Source: Laetiporus sulphureus 93-53 (lineage: Eukaryota; Basidiomycota; Agaricomycetes; Polyporales; Laetiporaceae). Taken from it: a stretch of DNA of 64,000 nucleotides. Positions within the stretch are counted from its first letter, which is position 1, and every line of letters begins with the position of its first letter. Below the pieces are notes generated by a model that was not told the origin of the DNA, made no database searches, and saw only the letters and a list, made by a program, of their open reading frames with translations. This document shows, in pieces, positions 59,166 through 64,000 of the stretch. The position numbers and the translations under genes are program-made. Location: contig NW_024468552.1 of assembly GCF_001632365.1 (NCBI RefSeq), positions 81,593 to 145,592 of the forward strand, written 5' to 3'.

Positions 59166-62100
59166 TCAATCCCTCCCGTTTGCTCCCTATTACTCCCGTC
59201 CCTTCTTCTATCTCTTTCACCGCACCCCTATTCCCTCACTCCTCGGCGGGAGTGCACTTCCCTTCTCCTCTCCCCAACCCCCCCTCTTTGGCCCTCTGGA
59301 GCTTTTCACGACGCCTGACGATAGAGGTGGTAGATCTCTGGATAACAGTGCTCGCACGGCATAGTTTCGGATCGGACATCGCATGTGCTCCATGTCTCGT
59401 CATCCGAATGCTGCACATTTTATGTTGTTTGCATCGCATATATCTGCATTATATAATGTTGTGACATACTGTTGAATTGTTGTTAATCTGTATTATTGTA
59501 TTGTCTAGCGCTAGCATTTTTGATACCGTTGTACGTTCTGGTGGTTGAAGCGAACAGCAGGAGCTCCTTTGTTTTGTGGATGAATGGCCGGAAGTGTGAC
59601 GCCTCTGTGAACGGATAAAGTGCAATTCGGCGAGTTGTGGGCTCTTCGCAGAAGTGTATGCTGGCGACGGCCCTACTTGTCCGATACTAAGGGTTAGGAA
59701 CGTGCGTCCGATTGTGCTTCGTCCACATCGCTGACAGGGCACTATCATCCACCTCTGCCTTACGTCGACATCGTTCTATGCGTAGGACGCTGGTTGTTTT
59801 GCCCAAAGATGGTCGTGCCGTACGGTCCTTGACCTTGCTTCTCTAGCTGTTCTCGCGCGGGGAGAGGCTGCCGAATAGTTGCCCTTAGGTGAGTCACAGG
59901 TTGCATTTACGAAGCAGATGCTCTATAATGATCGTGAGCGTCGCCGAAATGGTGTCCGCGTGTACGTCGAATGGACAATTAGCATCAGCCCAGCTGGAAG
60001 AAACGGTGATTCCATTTGAACGCATATGGTCACCAGACATGCAGACTGTTGAGACAGGAGCAACGTAGCCGATATTTTCAGTGAGTTCCCAAGGAAATTG
60101 CTTCGTAGATCGAGACGAAGGTGACGGTAGCATACCGAGGAACGAGGACATCACGGGTGTACGTAAGTCTTGATGCGACACAAACAAACGACTGACAGAG
60201 CGTGTATAGCGAAGCACCCATGAAGGAGAAAACTATCAGGTTGGACGGGCGTTTGCTGCTACAGAAAAATAGAGGAGAAGGGCAACGTCCAGGCACCGCA
60301 GAGGGTTCGCCTTAACTCGGAGACTCGAAGACCTACGTAGGCGATCATCGCTTCGAGATGTCGTTCATTACTTACGGTAGACGGCAGGTGACTTCATCGA
60401 TAACCTCGGGAGGAATCACCCCTGCAATCGCCATCAGAAAGTATAGCTTCCAAGCTCGAGGCCATCCGACATGCGCTGGCCGCGCCGCTCGCATTCACCA
60501 CGGCCTATCGCACCGCGGTGCGCTACTATATGTGCCGGTCCGACTTGACAGCAGGGTTGGACGGTGAAAGATGGCAGGAACATTCAGGAGGCAACGCTGA
60601 AGAGACAGATCTGCGGGCGGACTTTGTGCGGATCTCCTCTCGGCAAAGCTTCCTCGTCCGTGAGATGCGCTGATCATACATTCGTGCACGGATGCTTGAA
60701 TGCGGCCCTGGAAGTTATTTGCCAAATGACAGCAGCATCGAAAAGGACCGTCCAGCAGGTTCTTTGATTATCAACGTTTGTCAACTACAGAGTGTGAGTG
60801 CAGCGATGGCACGCGCATGGAGCTCCGTATCCCGGCACATGCGATATCAGTGCGGTTAGCACACTGAGCTGCGTTGATCTGCGCTATTCACACTGAAGAC
60901 GTGCAGCAGGTATCCCGTTGAGCCAGCGCCCGCTCCTGGAAGAAACAAAACGCTATGTTTCTTCGAACGATCTCGTATCTGGGCGTGCCCGGAAGCATTA
61001 CCGACCTCAATCGGGAATCAAGATGATACTAGAGGGCCAACATTTCGGAAGGGTTCTTGGCGAAACAACGGTCAAGACGAATTCGACCGCAAACGACTCA
61101 TGATTGCCGCAAACGGAGTTCATGGGGGTGTGACGCGTGACGCTTTGAACTGGGCCAGACCTACATAGTTCAAGACCCCCTGTGACCTGGGACAAAAGAA
61201 TCAGTTCAGTTCAGGTGCTTAATTGTGTGGGAGATGCAACGGTGGGCATTCTGTAGGCGCAGGGATCGTTCTAACAGAGAAAAAAGCGCCTGTGAAAAGA
61301 GACGGAATGGTGTGACCTTTGAACTGACCCTTAGTTCAGACCGGCCGGTGACGCGTGGCATTTGACCTGTTCAAGGGTGGGTGTGACCGTGACTGAACCT
61401 ACTATGGTCGAAAGGGTACCCTCTGAGTGTTTCCCATGAACACCCGCTTATCATCTTATCCGAGACTCATTGCGCTCAACCCTCACCGGTCACCTCTCAG
61501 CTGTTCGACGATGCGCAGCATGTTGCGTCCGTCTCAAAGCCTCCTGGAACGCAGCGGAAGGAACCATCATTGACGTTCATCCTACGGTTTCAAATTGCGG
61601 ACCGTATGGCTCTCATCAAGGCTTTATCGATATCCATCAGGCGTTCTCGGGAATCGTTCATGCGGTCTTGAATGTGCAAGCGAATGAAAGCGTTGTGCCA
61701 ATGATCCGCATCTGCGCTATGACATGAGGAAAGGTTCGGATATGAAGGTGCATAAACTAATTGCGCTCATCAGCTGAGTCAGTGAAGGGATTGACGAGCT
61801 GACAGTAACTAGTTCCACATCATCATTCGTTGTGGAGAAACGCGGAGGTGGCAAGATGCTCGCGACTTCTCTTATCTGCGAAAGTGAAGGAAGAATGCAG
61901 ACGCTGCGTGTCTGCCTCCTTTCCAAGACCTCATGCAGTCAGAAGGTCTTACGAGGTGAAATTATCAAGCCCGGGCGTGGAAACACCGCGTGTCCAATGC
62001 TGGGAAAACCCCGCGTAAGCAAAGCGGAACAATGTGAGCCTCTAAGTTGGTCCCGTGCAGACGATGTTTCAACTTTGATAGGTCCCACTGTACAGTGCGC

Positions 62101-62541
62101 TAGCTCTTTCGGCCACCTGATCTGATGCAAACTGATACCCACAGGCCAGCGTCCCGCTGTGATCCTGCTCACTCTTCAGCACGGCGTCTAAGGCAGGAGT
62201 CTTCAGTGCCGAGCGCCCCACGGCCGTGTTCCTCGGCTTCCCCATGGTTGCCGAAGATCGTGGCCCCCACCCCACCCCCATGATATCACGCAGCGCGCGT
62301 GGAAGAATGTATCCGATCAAAAGGGTTAGCCGACGCATGCGCAGTCTTCACTATAGTTCCGGAGGAATCCCAAATCTCTTCGGGCCGCTGTCGAAACCCT
62401 CTTAAAGAGCACCTGGGACGCACTACTTTCCTTTTTGTCGCCCGTCTGGCTCGCCCCCATCTTACGACACACGACCCGCTACGCCTTCACGACTGCATCT
62501 CTCGCCATCTTGCTGTTAACGTTGATTGAAAATCCTCAGCA
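59166..62541 (+). promoter_or_regulatory. Spacer between the two hexose transporter copies
   Basis: About 3.4 kb with no supported gene. It holds the copy-1 3' region and the copy-2 promoter. Two dyad elements (listed separately) lie about 1.2-1.4 kb before the copy-2 start. The stretch 62400-62541 is C/T-rich, as before copy 1, and ends cctcagcaatgg, the same context as in copy 1. Confidence 0.45.
61143..61338. repeat. Two TTTGAACT...AGTTCA dyads
   Basis: Inverted repeats with arms tttgaact and agttca(ag) occur at 61143-61174 (centre spacing about 15) and 61317-61338 (centre spacing 7). Both lie near tgtgacc/gtgacgcgtg motifs that also recur. Such paired dyads look like binding sites for a dimeric regulator. 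Confidence 0.5.
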
Positions 62542-64000
62542 ATGGCCGTATTCTTCCACGTGTGAGTGTTCGCCGCTATCACTTCAAACCGATTCTACTG
62601 GGCTAGAGAGGCATCTCCACTGGAGTGGAGACGATGTGCTTCCGCGAAAGTGGGGCGTCCGTACTGTATTGCCGAGCATTTATCGCGTCACCGCTCATTG
62701 CAACCACCTTCGCAGATGAGCCATCTCGCCAGCCACCCTCTCACTATGTCGCTGTCTGAGCACACGCCCAAGGTTATCGATGCTGACCCTATTCTCATAG
62801 GCAGGGAGTACCCATCGGGTACTTAGCCGTCGCGCTGGCTCTCATTGCCTCGATGGGAGGCTTCATCTTCGGTTACGACACGGGTCAAATTTCCGACATC
62901 CTGATTATGGAGGACTTCCTCCTCCGTTTTGGTAATTGTCAAACGCCAGGCGATGCTAACAGCTGTCATTTCACGAACGTGCGCGAAGGGCTCATTGTTG
63001 CCCTGCTCTCCATCGGTACCCTCGTCGGCTCGCTTTTAGGCGCTCCGACCGCTGATTTTCTGGGTCGGCGATACGCCATGGTCGCGGAAAGCATGGTGTT
63101 TTGCGTCGGCGTCATCATTCAAATCTCTACCAATCATGTTTGGCAGCAGTTCGCTGTCGGCCGTATGATTGCTGGCTTTGGTGTCGGTGCGCTAAGCGCG
63201 GCGGTCCCTATGTACCAGGCAGAAACGGCGCCTAGCCAGATCCGTGGTACACTGACTGCGACCTATCAGTTGTTCATCACGTTCGGTATCCTCGTTGCCT
63301 GTAAGTGGCACGCCAGACACATGACACCATACGTTGACTAATGCTGGCGCTTTCTCAAGACTGTATTTCCATCGGCGCGCGCTACATCGGCGGCGCAGGA
63401 TCATGGCGTACGGTCGTCGGTATCTCTTTCGTGTGGCCGATGATCCTATCGGTCGGAATCTTGTTCATGCCGGAGTCGCCCCGATGGCTCACGAAACGCG
63501 AACGCTATGATGAGGCGCGGCGCTCGCTCGCGCTTGTTCGTGGTGTGCCTGTGCAGGAAGCGGCTGACCATTTTGTCATTAGCCGCGAGCTGGAGGAGAT
63601 GCGTGGGGCTGTCGAGTATGAGAAAAATGTGCAGGCTGGCTGGTTGGACTGCTTTACGCTCGAACGCAAACAACTCTACCGGACATGCCTCATCGCGACG
63701 TTGCAGATGTTCCAGCAGCTCACGGGCGCCAACTATTTCTTCTACGTAAGTGACTGATCTTTGTTCGTAGTTGATGTCCCTGACGCTAATCACTCTTCAA
63801 CGCAGTACGGTGCAACGATCTTCAAATCTGTCGGCATCAGCGACTCGTACATCACGCAGATCATCCTCGGCGCCGTCAACTTTGGCTGTACGTTTGGCGG
63901 TCTGTACGTCATGGAGAAGTTCGGGCGTCGTTTCCCGCTCATCGTCGGTGGCGTGTGGCAGTCGTGCTGGCTCTTCGTGTTTGCGGCCGCCGGCACGGCG
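62542..64000 (+). CDS. Hexose transporter (MFS sugar porter), copy 2, cut by window end
   Basis: This is a tandem paralogue of the gene at 57109, about 80-85 % alike by eye. Exons 62542-62561, 62801-63300, 63360-63745 and 63806 onwards have the same lengths (20, 500, 386 nt) and phases as copy 1; only intron sequences differ. Visible motifs are [100 protein letters not shown] and MEKFGRRFPLIVGG. The window stops at FVFAAAGTA, so about 190 C-terminal residues lie outside. Intron 1 is 239 nt and contains in-frame stops. No lesion is seen in the part present. Confidence 0.95.

Overview
The window is nuclear DNA of a filamentous basidiomycete, most likely an Agaricomycete. The evidence is dense genes on both strands, each cut by many introns of about 47-60 bp with GTRNGT donors and CAG/TAG acceptors, short intergenic gaps, a P450 resembling the CYP63 family of white-rot fungi, and Agaricomycete-style F-box and NIF-domain proteins. 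Nothing bacterial, viral or organellar was seen. Coding features are given as spans from start to stop codon including introns. Exon joins were worked out by hand from conserved residues and GT-AG signals.

Layout: an SLC35G-type drug/metabolite transporter (1.4-3.4 kb, +), beta-tubulin (4.0-5.9, +), a P450 (7.3-9.5, +), an epsin-like ENTH protein (10.0-11.8, +), a broken short-chain dehydrogenase (12.5-13.5, +), an FCP1-homology (NIF) protein (13.8-16.0, -), a PfkB sugar kinase (17.0-18.6, +), a 5-oxoprolinase-family protein holding only the HyuA half (18.9-21.6, -), exosome subunit RRP45 (23.7-24.8, -) head to head with TRM112 (25.0-25.5, +), a 2-Cys peroxiredoxin (25.9-26.8, -), an F-box protein (27.3-29.1, -), an OMA1-like mitochondrial metallopeptidase (29.7-31.3, -), a biotin-dependent urea-carboxylase-like multidomain protein (31.7-36.5, -) head to head with a LamB/YcsF (PxpA-type) protein (36.8-38.4, +), a second F-box protein (38.6-40.9, +), an FAD monooxygenase (43.8-45.3, +), a small single-pass membrane protein (48.1-48.7, -), SEC13 (49.5-50.8, -), a PIN-domain protein (51.3-52.9, +), prefoldin subunit 5 (53.6-54.2, -) and two tandem paralogous hexose transporters (57.1-59.2 and 62.5-64.0, +, the second cut by the window end).

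Most genes are housekeeping: cytoskeleton, endocytosis, secretion, RNA decay, translation, protein folding, redox defence and mitochondrial quality control. The most interesting functional unit is at 31.7-38.4 kb. A fused biotin carboxylase - AHS2/KipA - AHS1/KipI - biotinyl protein is transcribed divergently from a LamB/YcsF protein across about 337 bp. The three subunits of bacterial 5-oxoprolinase (PxpA, PxpB, PxpC) are all represented, with biotin carboxylase and carrier domains added. A HyuA-only member of the unrelated eukaryotic 5-oxoprolinase family lies about 10 kb away. Together they suggest a lactam or 5-oxoproline utilisation locus. A second theme is gene structure: coding exons of 3, 15, 16, 18, 21 and 24 nt occur in six different genes and would be missed by most gene finders.
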